Program-made: the position numbers and the translations under genes
NCBI GenBank assembly: GCA_937951895.1
Contig: CALFER010000034.1
Span: 124,001 to 188,000 of the forward strand
Reading direction: 5' to 3'
From: an uncultured bacterium
GTDB taxonomy: Bacteria > CSSED10-310 > CALFER01
Length of the DNA: 64,000 bases
Part shown: positions 34,298-43,172 of the stretch, in pieces
How positions within the stretch are numbered: the first letter of the stretch is position 1
Layout: every line of letters starts with the position of its first letter
The notes under the pieces: model-generated
Databases searched by the model: none
Seen by the model: only the letters and a program-made list of their open reading frames with translations
Told to the model about the DNA's origin: nothing

Positions 34298-35427
34298 AAA
34301 CCGCGCTCGTTCACGACTGGCTGACGGGGATGCGGGGGGGTGAGCGGGCACTGGAGGTATTCTGCCGGCTGTTCCCGGATGCCCCGATCTACACGCTGTT
34401 CCACTTCCGGGGCCGTGTATCCCGGACCATCGAGTCGCATCCGATTCACACCAGTTGGATGCAGAGCCTGCCGGGGATCCGCACCCACTACAGAAAGTAT
34501 CTCGTGTTCTACCCCATGGCGATCGAATCGTTCGATCTGTCGGAATACGATCTCATCATTTCCACCAGTCATGCGGTGGCCAAAGGCGCGATGGCCGCTC
34601 CCGGTGCAGTGTCGATCTGCTATTGTCATACACCGATGCGGTACATCTGGGACCAGTTCGAGGTATATTTCGGGCCGGACCAGTGTGGACTCGCGACCCG
34701 GATCGCCGCGCATCTCGTCAGGGATTATCTCCGTGAATGGGACCGCCGGACGGCATCGCGTGTCCATCATTTCATCAGCAACTCCGCCTTCGTCGCGAGG
34801 CGGATCGCGGATGTATACAATCGGGAAGCGCAGGTCATTCATCCCCCGGTGGATACAACCTTTTACACGCCTTCCGATGAACCACCGGAGGATTACTACC
34901 TGATCGTGAGCGCGCTGGCTCCCTACAAGAGACTCGATCTGGCAATCCGTGCATTCTCGATCAGCGGCAGGCATCTGGTGGTGATCGGCTTCGGCCCCGA
35001 ACAGGAAAAACTCTTCAGAGGATCGGCGCCGAATATTGACTTCAGAGGCAGTTTATCGGACAGTGAAGTGCGGGATTGTTACAGACGCTGCAAGGCGTTG
35101 ATATTCCCCGGAATCGAAGATTTCGGTCTGACACCCATCGAGGTTCAGGCGTGTGGGCGGCCTGTCATCGCGTATGCCGCCGGAGGCGTGCTCGAGACCG
35201 TGACAGAAGGAGTCACCGGCCACTTTTTCGACCGGCAGACACCCGAATCGCTGAATCGGGCAGTGGAGGAATTCGAGTCGATGCAATTTGATTCGAACGA
35301 ACTGCGCAGGCGTGCCATGCAGTTTTCAACAACGACCATGACCCGGCGATTGATCGAATGTTTAACCGGAATCATTCCGGCCTGGTCACCGCCTGCTGAC
35401 GACTGCCCGGAGTCTCCGGGATGCTGA
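34294..35427 (+). CDS. family 4 glycosyltransferase (mannosyltransferase-like)
   Basis: The protein has 377 residues, starting at GTG 34294 inside the stop of the upstream gene. The N-terminus MKTALVHDWLTGMRGGERAL, the conserved CYCHTPMRYIWDQ and the C-terminal EDFGLTPIEVQACGRPVIAY with a following AAGG are typical of GT4 enzymes close to WbaZ-type mannosyltransferases; the sugar assignment is inference. The last 7 bases overlap the next gene. All three genes of this cluster are tightly packed and should be translated together. Confidence 0.88.
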   Translation: MKTALVHDWLTGMRGGERALEVFCRLFPDAPIYTLFHFRGRVSRTIESHPIHTSWMQSLPGIRTHYRKYLVFYPMAIESFDLSEYDLIISTSHAVAKGAMAAPGAVSICYCHTPMRYIWDQFEVYFGPDQCGLATRIAAHLVRDYLREWDRRTASRVHHFISNSAFVARRIADVYNREAQVIHPPVDTTFYTPSDEPPEDYYLIVSALAPYKRLDLAIRAFSISGRHLVVIGFGPEQEKLFRGSAPNIDFRGSLSDSEVRDCYRRCKALIFPGIEDFGLTPIEVQACGRPVIAYAAGGVLETVTEGVTGHFFDRQTPESLNRAVEEFESMQFDSNELRRRAMQFSTTTMTRRLIECLTGIIPAWSPPADDCPESPGC

Positions 35428-36881
35428 GACAGAATCACCGTCTGATCGCCGTCACGCAGGGGATCCTCGATATCCTTTTCTCCTACATTGCCCTGATCGC
35501 CGCCTACTATATCCGGTTCTACTCCGATACCTTCACGCAGCTCATTCCGGTCGAGTTCGGCATTCCTCCGCGTTCCGACTTCATCAATCTCAAGTTCCTG
35601 ATCGCGATCACCATCATCTGGCCGATCATTTTCCGCCTCAACCGGATGTACAAGACCAAACGGGGCGTCCCCATCATCGATCTCGTACTGTCCGTCATCT
35701 CGTCCGTCACCCTGAGCGTCACGATCTTTCTCGTGTTCACGTTCTTCTTCATTCGGCCGGTTCGCGAAGGAGTGGTCGTTTCCTATTCCCGAGCGCTGTT
35801 TCTGACATTCTGGCTCTGCGACATCTTCCTGATCCTGTTCTATCGGCTCGCGGTCCGCGCCATCTCCCGATATCTCAGGAAGAAAGGCTTCAATCAGAGA
35901 CATGTGTTGATTGTCGGAGCGGGGCATCTGAGTCAGATCTTCCTGCAGAAAATCAAGGAACATCCGGAAATCGGTCTGCGACCTGTCGGGTTCGTCGACG
36001 ACGACCCGGAGAAGCAATGGACCACGGTCGACGGCATCGCCGTGCTCGGAACGATCGACGATGCGCCCGAACTGATCCGCAACTACGGGATCGAACAGGT
36101 CTACATCACACTTCCGCTGTCCGCGCACCGACGGATCTATCATCTTCTGGGGCAGATTCAGAACGAATGTGTCGATATCAAACTGATCCCGGATATTCTG
36201 CAGTACATAACCCTCCGGGCCGGATTCCAGAATATGGATGGTCTTCCAGTCATCAACCTGACCGAAACACCGCTCTCGGGATACAATCTGGTCGTCAAAC
36301 GTTTCGTGGACATCACGATTTCGGGCCTTGCCCTGATCCTGATCTCACCGCTGATGGGCCTCATCGCCCTCCTCATCCGCCTCACGTCTTCCGGCCCGGT
36401 TCTGTATAAACAACGCCGGATGGGAATCGATCTGAAACCGTTCGATATCTACAAATTCCGGTCGATGCGTGAGAACGACCATGGTCGGAACGGAACCGGA
36501 TGGACTGTCGACAACGATCCCCGTATCACCGGTCTCGGTCGGTTTCTCCGCCGCTGGAATCTCGATGAACTCCCCCAGCTTCTCAATGTTCTGAAGGGGG
36601 AAATGAGTCTTGTCGGGCCCCGCCCCGAACAGCCGGCCTTTGTCGAGGAGTTCCGTGAACGCTATCCGAGGTACATGCTGCGACACAAGGTCAAATCCGG
36701 CATGACGGGCTGGGCGCAGGTCAACGGGTACCGGGGCGACACCTCGATCAAGAAAAGACTCGAATACGACATGTTCTACATCGAGAACTGGTCGTTGAGT
36801 TTCGATTTTAAAATTATCGGGATGACGGCACTGCAGACCTACCGGAACTTCATCCGCCCGGAATCACACATGCTGCCCTGA
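35421..36881 (+). CDS. initiating undecaprenyl-phosphate sugar phosphotransferase (WcaJ/WbaP-like)
   Basis: The protein has 486 residues. Four to five N-terminal membrane helices (about 10-130) lead to a CoA-binding/Rossmann-like domain with HVLIVGAGHLSQIFLQKI and GFVDDD (about 150-275), another helix, and the catalytic bacterial sugar-transferase domain (about 290-486) with KRFVDITISGLALILISP, YKFRSM, RRWNLDELPQLLNVL and SLVGPRPE. This family moves a sugar-1-phosphate from a nucleotide sugar to undecaprenyl phosphate to start a polysaccharide repeat unit. With only two transferases next to it and no flippase or polymerase, the rest of the pathway must lie elsewhere. Its last 18 bases overlap the end of the convergent purF. 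Confidence 0.92.
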   Translation: MLRQNHRLIAVTQGILDILFSYIALIAAYYIRFYSDTFTQLIPVEFGIPPRSDFINLKFLIAITIIWPIIFRLNRMYKTKRGVPIIDLVLSVISSVTLSVTIFLVFTFFFIRPVREGVVVSYSRALFLTFWLCDIFLILFYRLAVRAISRYLRKKGFNQRHVLIVGAGHLSQIFLQKIKEHPEIGLRPVGFVDDDPEKQWTTVDGIAVLGTIDDAPELIRNYGIEQVYITLPLSAHRRIYHLLGQIQNECVDIKLIPDILQYITLRAGFQNMDGLPVINLTETPLSGYNLVVKRFVDITISGLALILISPLMGLIALLIRLTSSGPVLYKQRRMGIDLKPFDIYKFRSMRENDHGRNGTGWTVDNDPRITGLGRFLRRWNLDELPQLLNVLKGEMSLVGPRPEQPAFVEEFRERYPRYMLRHKVKSGMTGWAQVNGYRGDTSIKKRLEYDMFYIENWSLSFDFKIIGMTALQTYRNFIRPESHMLP

Positions 36882-38285
36882 ATCGAAAAGCCCCGGCAGA
36901 AGCTCCATCCGGGGTCTGAGCGTGATCGGGTAATCCAGGTTGAAGCACCCCAGACAGTACCGGTCGTTTTCATGCAGTCCTGCGGCTGACAGCATGCCAG
37001 GGATCGACAGATACCCCAGCGAGTCCGCTTCGATATACTCGCAGATCTGCGACACTGTCTTGTGCGTCGCAATCAGTTCGTCAGCCGTTGGCGTATCGAT
37101 TCCGTAGCGGCACGGCCCGATCGTTGGCGGAGACGAAATCCGGAAATGAACCTCGCGCGCCCCGGCCGCCCGCACCATCCGGACCAGCTTCCGACTGGTT
37201 GTGCCCCGCACGATCGAATCGTCGACCAGCACGACACGCTTGCCTTTCATCAGTTCCGGCACGGGATTGAGTTTGATCTTGACACCGAAATCACGGATCG
37301 ACTGGCGCGGTTCGATGAACGTGCGCCCGATGTAATGATTCCGGATCAGTCCCATCTCGAACGGAATCCCGCTCTCTTCGGAAAACCCCAGCGCTGCGCC
37401 GATTCCGGAATCGGGCACCGGAATGATGGTGTCCGCCTCGACCGGCTGCTCGACGGCAAGCTGGCGACCGAGTTTTTTCCGGACGATATAGACCGATTGA
37501 CCGAACACGATCGAGTCCGGGCGTGCGAAATAGATCAGTTCGAAGATGCAGGCCGCTGGCTTCTGAGGCGGCTGCGGATACATCGATGTCATTCCGTACG
37601 GGGATATGACAAGCATCTCACCGGGCTCGATCTCGCGCACGAATCGTGCTCCAACGAGATCCAGCGCGCAGGTCTCACTCACCAGGACAGGCGCTCCTTT
37701 GAGATCTCCGAGAACAAGCGGTCTGAATCCATGAGGATCCCGGACTCCGATGAGTCGATCCTTCGTCATGACCAGAATCGAATAAGCGCCTTTGATCTGA
37801 CGGAGTGCCGATGCGAGGGCGTCTTCGAGAATGGCATCAGGGGCACGGGCGACCAGATGCAGTATCACTTCAGAATCATTTGTGGTCTGGAAGATCGACC
37901 CGTCGCGTTCGAGCTCCTGTCGGAGTTCCATGGCATTGACGAGATTTCCGTTATGGGCGAGAGCCATGGCGCCGCGCCAGCAGGAGATCGCCACGGGTTG
38001 CGCATTCTTGATGAATGAACCGCCCTGGGTGGAATACCGGACATGGCCGATGGCCGACGTGCCTTTGAGTTCGTCCATCGTGGCGCGTGATGAAAAGATG
38101 TCCGCGACATGTCCCATCGATCGATGCGCGAACAGATTCACGCCATCGGTCGAGACGATCCCGGCGCTCTCCTGACCGCGATGCTGCAGCGCATACAATC
38201 CCAGATAGGCGATGTTGGAGGCTTCCGGATGCCCCGCAATCCCCACTACTCCGCACTCGTCATGGTATCCCTGATCGAAAATCAT
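36864..38285 (-). CDS. purF: amidophosphoribosyltransferase
   Basis: The protein has 473 residues from ATG 38285, supported by AGGAG upstream and by the ATGA overlap with the purB stop. It catalyses the first committed step of purine synthesis, making phosphoribosylamine from PRPP and glutamine. The first ten residues (MIFDQGYHDE) are a propeptide ending just before the catalytic Cys11 (CGVVGI), as in the Bacillus-type enzyme that self-cleaves. The PRPP loop VVLVDDSIVRGTTSRKLV is intact, and four Cys (in PAACIFE, QICEY and YCLGCFN) match the positions of the [4Fe-4S] ligands of that type. It is the last gene of the dut-purB-purF unit. Confidence 0.96.
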   Translation of the reverse strand: MIFDQGYHDECGVVGIAGHPEASNIAYLGLYALQHRGQESAGIVSTDGVNLFAHRSMGHVADIFSSRATMDELKGTSAIGHVRYSTQGGSFIKNAQPVAISCWRGAMALAHNGNLVNAMELRQELERDGSIFQTTNDSEVILHLVARAPDAILEDALASALRQIKGAYSILVMTKDRLIGVRDPHGFRPLVLGDLKGAPVLVSETCALDLVGARFVREIEPGEMLVISPYGMTSMYPQPPQKPAACIFELIYFARPDSIVFGQSVYIVRKKLGRQLAVEQPVEADTIIPVPDSGIGAALGFSEESGIPFEMGLIRNHYIGRTFIEPRQSIRDFGVKIKLNPVPELMKGKRVVLVDDSIVRGTTSRKLVRMVRAAGAREVHFRISSPPTIGPCRYGIDTPTADELIATHKTVSQICEYIEADSLGYLSIPGMLSAAGLHENDRYCLGCFNLDYPITLRPRMELLPGLFDSGQHV

Positions 38286-39598
38286 GGTTTCTCCTGCACC
38301 GGCGCACGAATGCCAACGCGATCGAGAAGGTATTCGACATGTTTCATGTATGGAGCCGGATCGAACCATCCCCGCACTTCAGATTCGGAAAACCGGCCCG
38401 CGATATCGACATCCGCAAGCAGATTTTCGGCGAATGAGGACGTCTCCTTCCAGGTTCTCAAGGCGTTCCGCTGAACGATCTCGTAAGCCTGGTCTCGGCT
38501 GATCCCCTTCTGCGTCAGCGCCAGCAGAACGCGCTGTGAAAATACCAGTCCCTGCAGCAGATCGAGATTCGTTCGCATGCGTTCGGGATGCACAACGAGT
38601 CCGGTGAGGACCCGGAGCAACCGATTGAGCAGGAAATCGAGGCCGATGGTCGCATCCGGCAGAATGATCCGCTCGACGGAAGAGTGCGAGATGTCCCGTT
38701 CATGCCACAAAGCGACGTTCTCGAGAGCAGGAACCACATAGGATTTCACGAGCCGCGCCAGACCGCAGATGTTTTCACACAGGATCGGATTCTTCTTGTG
38801 CGGCATCGCAGACGACCCGCGCTGCCCCTTCCCGAACGGCTCCTCCACCTCGAGAATCTCGGTCTTCTGCAAATGCCGGATCTCGGTCGCAATCTTCTCG
38901 GCAACCGATGCAACCAAGGCGAGCGCCGACAGAAAGGCCGCATGCCGATCGCGCTGAACAATCTGCGTCGCAATCGGTTCGGGATTCAACTCGAGACGGT
39001 CGCAGACCCTGAGTTCGATTTCCGGCGGAAGATGCGCGAAATTGCCCACCGCACCGGACAGTTTCCCCACACGCACCTCGTCGATCGCTCCCTCGATCCG
39101 CCGGATGCAACGCCGGATATCGGAATGCCAGACGCCGATCTTCAGGCCGAACGTCGTCGGTTCGGCATGAACACCATGCGTCCGCGCGACAATCGGGGTA
39201 TTCCGGTGCCGCCATGCCAGGTCGGCCGTCACCTTCAGGAGATCGACGAGATCGCGGGTGATCAGGCGGCCGGCATCGACAAGCTGGGTGGCCAGGGCGG
39301 TGTCCAGGATATCGGATGAGGTCAGCCCCTCATGAAAATAACAGGCATCCTCGCCGATCGATTCGCCGACGACGGACACGAACGCGATCACATCATGCCG
39401 CGTCCGTTCCTCGACTTCCTCGATCTTCGAAATATCGAACTGCGCGTTTTCCCGGATCCGCCTTGCGGCATCCAACGGCATCAACCCGGCCTCGGCGCGT
39501 GCCTCACACGCCAGAATCTCGATCTCAAGCCACCTCCCGTACCGACTCTCATCGCTCCAGATCGAAGCCATCTCCTGCCGGGAATATCTCGGTATCAT
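38282..39598 (-). CDS. purB: adenylosuccinate lyase
   Basis: The protein has 438 residues, a normal length. It releases fumarate twice in purine synthesis: in the step giving AICAR and in making AMP from adenylosuccinate. The fumarase/aspartase superfamily signature GSSAMPHKKNPI is present, as are TSSDILDTALATQL and ARTHGVHAEPTTFG in the expected order. It overlaps purF by 4 bases downstream and the hydrolase gene by 4 bases upstream (both ATGA), so these genes are translated together. Confidence 0.97.
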   Translation of the reverse strand: MIPRYSRQEMASIWSDESRYGRWLEIEILACEARAEAGLMPLDAARRIRENAQFDISKIEEVEERTRHDVIAFVSVVGESIGEDACYFHEGLTSSDILDTALATQLVDAGRLITRDLVDLLKVTADLAWRHRNTPIVARTHGVHAEPTTFGLKIGVWHSDIRRCIRRIEGAIDEVRVGKLSGAVGNFAHLPPEIELRVCDRLELNPEPIATQIVQRDRHAAFLSALALVASVAEKIATEIRHLQKTEILEVEEPFGKGQRGSSAMPHKKNPILCENICGLARLVKSYVVPALENVALWHERDISHSSVERIILPDATIGLDFLLNRLLRVLTGLVVHPERMRTNLDLLQGLVFSQRVLLALTQKGISRDQAYEIVQRNALRTWKETSSFAENLLADVDIAGRFSESEVRGWFDPAPYMKHVEYLLDRVGIRAPVQEKP

Positions 39599-40392
39599 GC
39601 CAACCTCCTGTCATATCCGATCTCAAGCGTCTCCATCGCCTCATCCTGCCCCGCCACGCTGATCCGGGTGCCGAACAACGGCCCCTCCGATCCGACCGCC
39701 TGAGAGGCGATCACATGCGCGAGATCCGGGAGGTTGTTTTCCTTCGAGAGGTGCGCAAGCACGAGGTGTTTCAGGTCGGGACCGCGTATTTCCTGAAGGA
39801 ACGCCCCGGCATCGTCGTTGGACAGATGCCCTCTATCGGAACGGATCCGTTGCTTGAGTTCCCACGGATACGGACCCGCCATCAGCATATTGACGTCGTG
39901 ATTCATTTCCAACACCAGTCCGTGACATCCCGTCAGCATATCGCGAACTGTCCGGGTGATGCAGCCCAGATCGGTGCAGATGCCGATCTTGACATCGTTT
40001 GAGCGCGCGATGTATCCGACGGGATCGGCCGCATCGTGAGGCACCGGAAACGCCTCAACCGACAGATCCCCGACCTCGACGCGGTCTCCGGGGGTGAGAA
40101 CCTGCACCGCCGGGAGGGTGCCCAGTATCGCCCGCCCCCGACGCAGCGTCTGCTCGGTCGCAACGACCGGACATCGATATCGACGGGCCAGCACCCCGGC
40201 GCCACGGATGTGATCCGAATGCTCATGGGTCAGAAAAATCATGTCAAATCCGTCGGAATCGACCCCCGCGGATTCACATCGACGCGCAAACTCCCGGTGA
40301 CTGAAGCCGCAATCGATCACAATGCGACGGTTCATCCCGGTCAGAATGATCGAGTTACCCTCACTGCCCGAACCGATGACTGTCAGCTTCAA
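39595..40392 (-). CDS. metallo-beta-lactamase-fold hydrolase (WalJ/YycJ-like)
   Basis: The protein has 265 residues. The zinc-binding HxHxDH motif is HEHSDH at 56-61, preceded by VIDCGFSHRE and followed by a conserved LEMNHDVNML, all typical of the YycJ/WalJ group of putative nucleases in the metallo-beta-lactamase superfamily. In Bacillus the homologue affects cell-division coordination and DNA-repair phenotypes, but its substrate is uncertain. Four-base overlaps with purB and dut on both sides put it inside a nucleotide-metabolism unit. A nuclease role is inference from family. Confidence 0.85.
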   Translation of the reverse strand: MKLTVIGSGSEGNSIILTGMNRRIVIDCGFSHREFARRCESAGVDSDGFDMIFLTHEHSDHIRGAGVLARRYRCPVVATEQTLRRGRAILGTLPAVQVLTPGDRVEVGDLSVEAFPVPHDAADPVGYIARSNDVKIGICTDLGCITRTVRDMLTGCHGLVLEMNHDVNMLMAGPYPWELKQRIRSDRGHLSNDDAGAFLQEIRGPDLKHLVLAHLSKENNLPDLAHVIASQAVGSEGPLFGTRISVAGQDEAMETLEIGYDRRLA

Positions 40393-40919
40393 TCCGGTTT
40401 TCTCCTCATGTGCTCCGTCGTCTCGATCTCCGCAGTCCGCTCGTCGTCGAACCCCAGTCCTGTGGAGCCGAATCCCCCCTCTCCCCGGTCGGTGGGTCGG
40501 AGAAACGCCACTTCTTCAAAATCGAGATGCGCGATGGGGCAGATCACGAGTTGAGCGATCCGGTCACCCCTTTGAATCTGAAACGGCTCCTCACCATGAT
40601 TGATCAGGATCACACCGACAATCCCGCGGTAATCCGAATCGATGGTGCCGGGCGTGTTGAGGAGCGTGACGCCGTACTTCAGGGCCAGCCCGCTGCGAGG
40701 TCGAATCTGAGCCTCGAATCCATCGGGGATGGCGATGCGGATTCCGGCGGAAACCAGTCTCCAGGTATGGGGGAGCAGCGTAAACTGAGACGGAACCGCG
40801 GCATACAGATCGACGCCGGCCGATCCGGGTGTCGCATAGGCTGGAACCGGGAGATCGCGGAACTCCGGTTCCTTGATGATTCTGACCAGTGCTCTGTCTG
40901 TGTCGCCTGCCGTCGCCAT
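40389..40919 (-). CDS. dut: dUTP diphosphatase
   Basis: The protein has 176 residues, slightly longer than the usual 145-155 owing to both ends. It hydrolyses dUTP to dUMP and pyrophosphate, keeping uracil out of DNA. All five trimeric dUTPase motifs are seen in order: AGVDLYA, RPRSGLALK, NTPGTIDSDYRG, DRIAQLV and RGEGGFGSTG. A purine-rich site (GGGGAGGAGAGGG) directly precedes the ATG. It overlaps the hydrolase gene by 4 bases and begins 23 bases after the membrane glycosyltransferase gene. Confidence 0.97.
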   Translation of the reverse strand: MATAGDTDRALVRIIKEPEFRDLPVPAYATPGSAGVDLYAAVPSQFTLLPHTWRLVSAGIRIAIPDGFEAQIRPRSGLALKYGVTLLNTPGTIDSDYRGIVGVILINHGEEPFQIQRGDRIAQLVICPIAHLDFEEVAFLRPTDRGEGGFGSTGLGFDDERTAEIETTEHMRRKPD

Positions 40920-40942
40920 CCCCTCTCCTCCCCGTCCGGCAA

Positions 40943-42676
40943 TCAGTCAATCCGGCACTTCATGTAACGATTCCGCGTCCCCCGGAACTCCTGACAATCG
41001 GTCTTGCCGGGATGCGCCGCCAGCACCTCCACGAACTGATCGTGCGCCAGTGCAAGGGTCGGGATCCCATGATCCGGCGGGATGGTCTCCGAAACACTCA
41101 GACGCTCGATGTCATAGAGAAACGAATAGTCGTTCCGGGTATCCAGGAAATTACGGTTGCTGATCAGCAGAACCTGATCCTCCGGATGTTCCTTCTGAAT
41201 CGCTGCGATCTCCAGTCCCAGTTCGACATTGGTATCGTGGAATGATGCGAGCACCTGGGGGTGCCGGATCGCGATCATGAAAAAATTGTATCCGTTCAAG
41301 CCGACCGCGACAAACACGATCAGGGCGGTTCTCCAGATCAGCAGGCCGCGGCGGCGCTTCACCAATTCGAACATATCATCCAGAGCGACCCCTATCATCA
41401 GAAAGAAAAACGGGATGAGGGGAATCAGGCGGTATCGCGAGGGATTCGTGACGAGAACGCCTCCGAGAACAACCGTCAGAAGAATTGAGCCGACCAGCAT
41501 CATCCGGGTCGGTCTGCGACGGCACGTCACGAGACAGTAGCCGAAGGCTACCGCGCCGGCCACCCCGGTAAAGAACTCGATCAGACCCATCGAATCGGGA
41601 AGCACATCGTTCTGAGCCGGACTCTCGGTGAATACAAACCGCCAGGTCCGATCGACATTGGAGATCTGGTTCCAGATCAGTTCCGAAATCGATTCGGTCC
41701 GCGCCTGAGATTCCATGGTCTGTGAATGCCGCCATAATCCTTCGTACAGGAGCGAAAACGGACGGTCGCGATCAAACGCGATCAACGGCATGCTCACCGC
41801 CAGACAGAAACAGACAATCAAAACGAACGGGGCTGCTTTTTTAAACAGCTGAGACCATTCAAATGGAAGCGGTTTTTCCTCGCAGTACGGTTCCGTGCGG
41901 TTCTGCATGAGGCTGACGATGATGAAGATCGCGAGATACACGGCAATCGGTTTGTAGCTGAAGTATTCAAGAAGAAGAAGGCCCGAGGTCAACCCTGCGA
42001 TGGCAATGGAGGTGGTATCACGACGGGAAACCGCATACATGGCGCCGGCGATGGCGAGAGTGAGCGTGGTCATGGGCGACATGGTTTCGAGCGCGATGCG
42101 CGATGAGCCGGCCAGGAACGCCGAACAGGCAAACAGAATCGATGCGATCCCGGCGGCATAGAACGAGCGCAACAGCAACCGACTCGCGAGAAAGAAAAAC
42201 AGCACGCTGAAAAGACTGCTGATCACAAATGGGATTCGAATGCCGGTCATCGAATTGCCGAACCAGAGTAAACCGGCCTGGGCCGTGAGATCCGCCAGAG
42301 GAAAATAGGGATAGATCGAATGCGTCTGGAGCGAATTCGAGGCCACTCCGCCCGATTGAGCCTCCTCCAGATGCTGCCCGTTCTGAGGTGGGAATGTCCC
42401 GAATTGCCAGGTCCGGAAAAAGATGCCCAGGGTGAGAATCAGGAGGAAAACGATGAACTGCGTCTTGTTCTCGATCAACCGCCGCGGCCAGAACGGTCCC
42501 GAACGGGTCACACAGAGAATCAGGCAGGCAGTGAAGAGTATGCCGATATTGAGAAAGAACACGGTGCGGAACGGCAGTTTCTGGAGATAGAAACCGAGAT
42601 ACACCATGGTCAGCAGAAGCCATATCGAGAGTCCGAACAGGATGTTGAAGGTTTTTGAAACCCGTGCGAATCGCAT
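40943..42676 (-). CDS. PMT/ArnT-like membrane glycosyltransferase
   Basis: The protein has 577 residues with about 11-12 membrane helices and a C-terminal soluble domain of roughly 110 residues. After two or three helices, the first long external loop contains GQHLEEAQSGG, the position where GT-C enzymes keep an acidic catalytic pair, here a Glu-Glu instead of Asp-Glu. GT-C proteins take sugars from polyprenyl-phosphate donors and modify lipids or proteins outside the inner membrane. It is the first gene of the dut-purB-purF unit (23-base gap) although it has no metabolic link to it. GGAG precedes the ATG by 6 bases. The family is fairly clear; the substrate is not. Confidence 0.75.
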   Translation of the reverse strand: MRFARVSKTFNILFGLSIWLLLTMVYLGFYLQKLPFRTVFFLNIGILFTACLILCVTRSGPFWPRRLIENKTQFIVFLLILTLGIFFRTWQFGTFPPQNGQHLEEAQSGGVASNSLQTHSIYPYFPLADLTAQAGLLWFGNSMTGIRIPFVISSLFSVLFFFLASRLLLRSFYAAGIASILFACSAFLAGSSRIALETMSPMTTLTLAIAGAMYAVSRRDTTSIAIAGLTSGLLLLEYFSYKPIAVYLAIFIIVSLMQNRTEPYCEEKPLPFEWSQLFKKAAPFVLIVCFCLAVSMPLIAFDRDRPFSLLYEGLWRHSQTMESQARTESISELIWNQISNVDRTWRFVFTESPAQNDVLPDSMGLIEFFTGVAGAVAFGYCLVTCRRRPTRMMLVGSILLTVVLGGVLVTNPSRYRLIPLIPFFFLMIGVALDDMFELVKRRRGLLIWRTALIVFVAVGLNGYNFFMIAIRHPQVLASFHDTNVELGLEIAAIQKEHPEDQVLLISNRNFLDTRNDYSFLYDIERLSVSETIPPDHGIPTLALAHDQFVEVLAAHPGKTDCQEFRGTRNRYMKCRID

Positions 42677-42782
42677 TGTTTCTCCAGTGAGCGTGCACTT
42701 CCGGTTGCACCGGGATTAATATAAGAAACGATGGAGAGGTGTCAATGGCCCGGACACCCGATCGACGGCTTGTTTTCCGATC

Positions 42783-42811
42783 TTGACACGAATGAAAATG
42801 CAAGGTATCGT
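42783..42811 (+). promoter_or_regulatory. sigma70-like promoter of the bS21 gene
   Basis: A perfect TTGACA (42783-42788) and TATCGT (42806-42811, 4 of 6) are 17 bases apart. The leader of about 45 bases can fold a short hairpin (CGGACG, loop, CGTCCG) just before the ribosome-binding site. Confidence 0.55.
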
Positions 42812-42859
42812 TCTCTCCCTGCGGACGCTCCGACGTCCGGATTATGCAATGGAAGCGAG

Positions 42860-43060
42860 GTGATTCGTCTGATCTACGTGAGAGTTGTCGATGCGAAACT
42901 CGACAAGGCAATCCGGGTTCTGAAGAAGAAAATGGACAAGGAAGGCATTACGTCCGACCTCAAGAAGAAGCGCCACTTCGAGAAACCCAGCGCGCGCCGC
43001 CGCCGCAAGCAAGCCGCTGCGATCCGTCGCCGCCGTCGTGAACAGACCGGCCCCGCTTAA
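42860..43060 (+). CDS. rpsU: small-subunit ribosomal protein bS21
   Basis: The protein has 66 residues from GTG 42860. It shows the bS21 pattern: YVRVVDAKLDKAIRVLKKKM, then LKKKRHFEKPSARRRRKQ and a very basic helix to the end. bS21 binds near the 3' end of 16S rRNA and assists initiation. The start is uncertain. There is no good site for GTG 42860, whereas GAGGTGAT, a near-perfect anti-Shine-Dalgarno match, lies 8 bases (from GAGG) before CTG 42869, which would give a 63-residue protein starting (M)IYVRV; GTG 42878 is another option. There is no ATG at the right place. The gene stands alone with its own promoter and intrinsic terminator. Confidence 0.88.
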   Translation: MIRLIYVRVVDAKLDKAIRVLKKKMDKEGITSDLKKKRHFEKPSARRRRKQAAAIRRRRREQTGPA

Positions 43061-43090
43061 TTCAATCCACACGATTCCGATCTGAATGAA

Positions 43091-43118
43091 AACCTGCGTT
43101 CATCGCAGGTTTTTTTTT
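43091..43118 (+). terminator. intrinsic terminator after bS21
   Basis: AACCTGCG (43091-43098), loop TTCAT, CGCAGGTT (43104-43111) and a run of T to 43118. This is a textbook rho-independent terminator 30 bases after the stop codon. A-residues before the stem pair with the T-run, so it may also work for the convergent batE transcript. Confidence 0.9.
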
Positions 43119-43172
43119 GCCGGTTTCAAACCTCGAGATTCCTCGAGGAGGCTGCGTCGACCCCGGGAGTCA

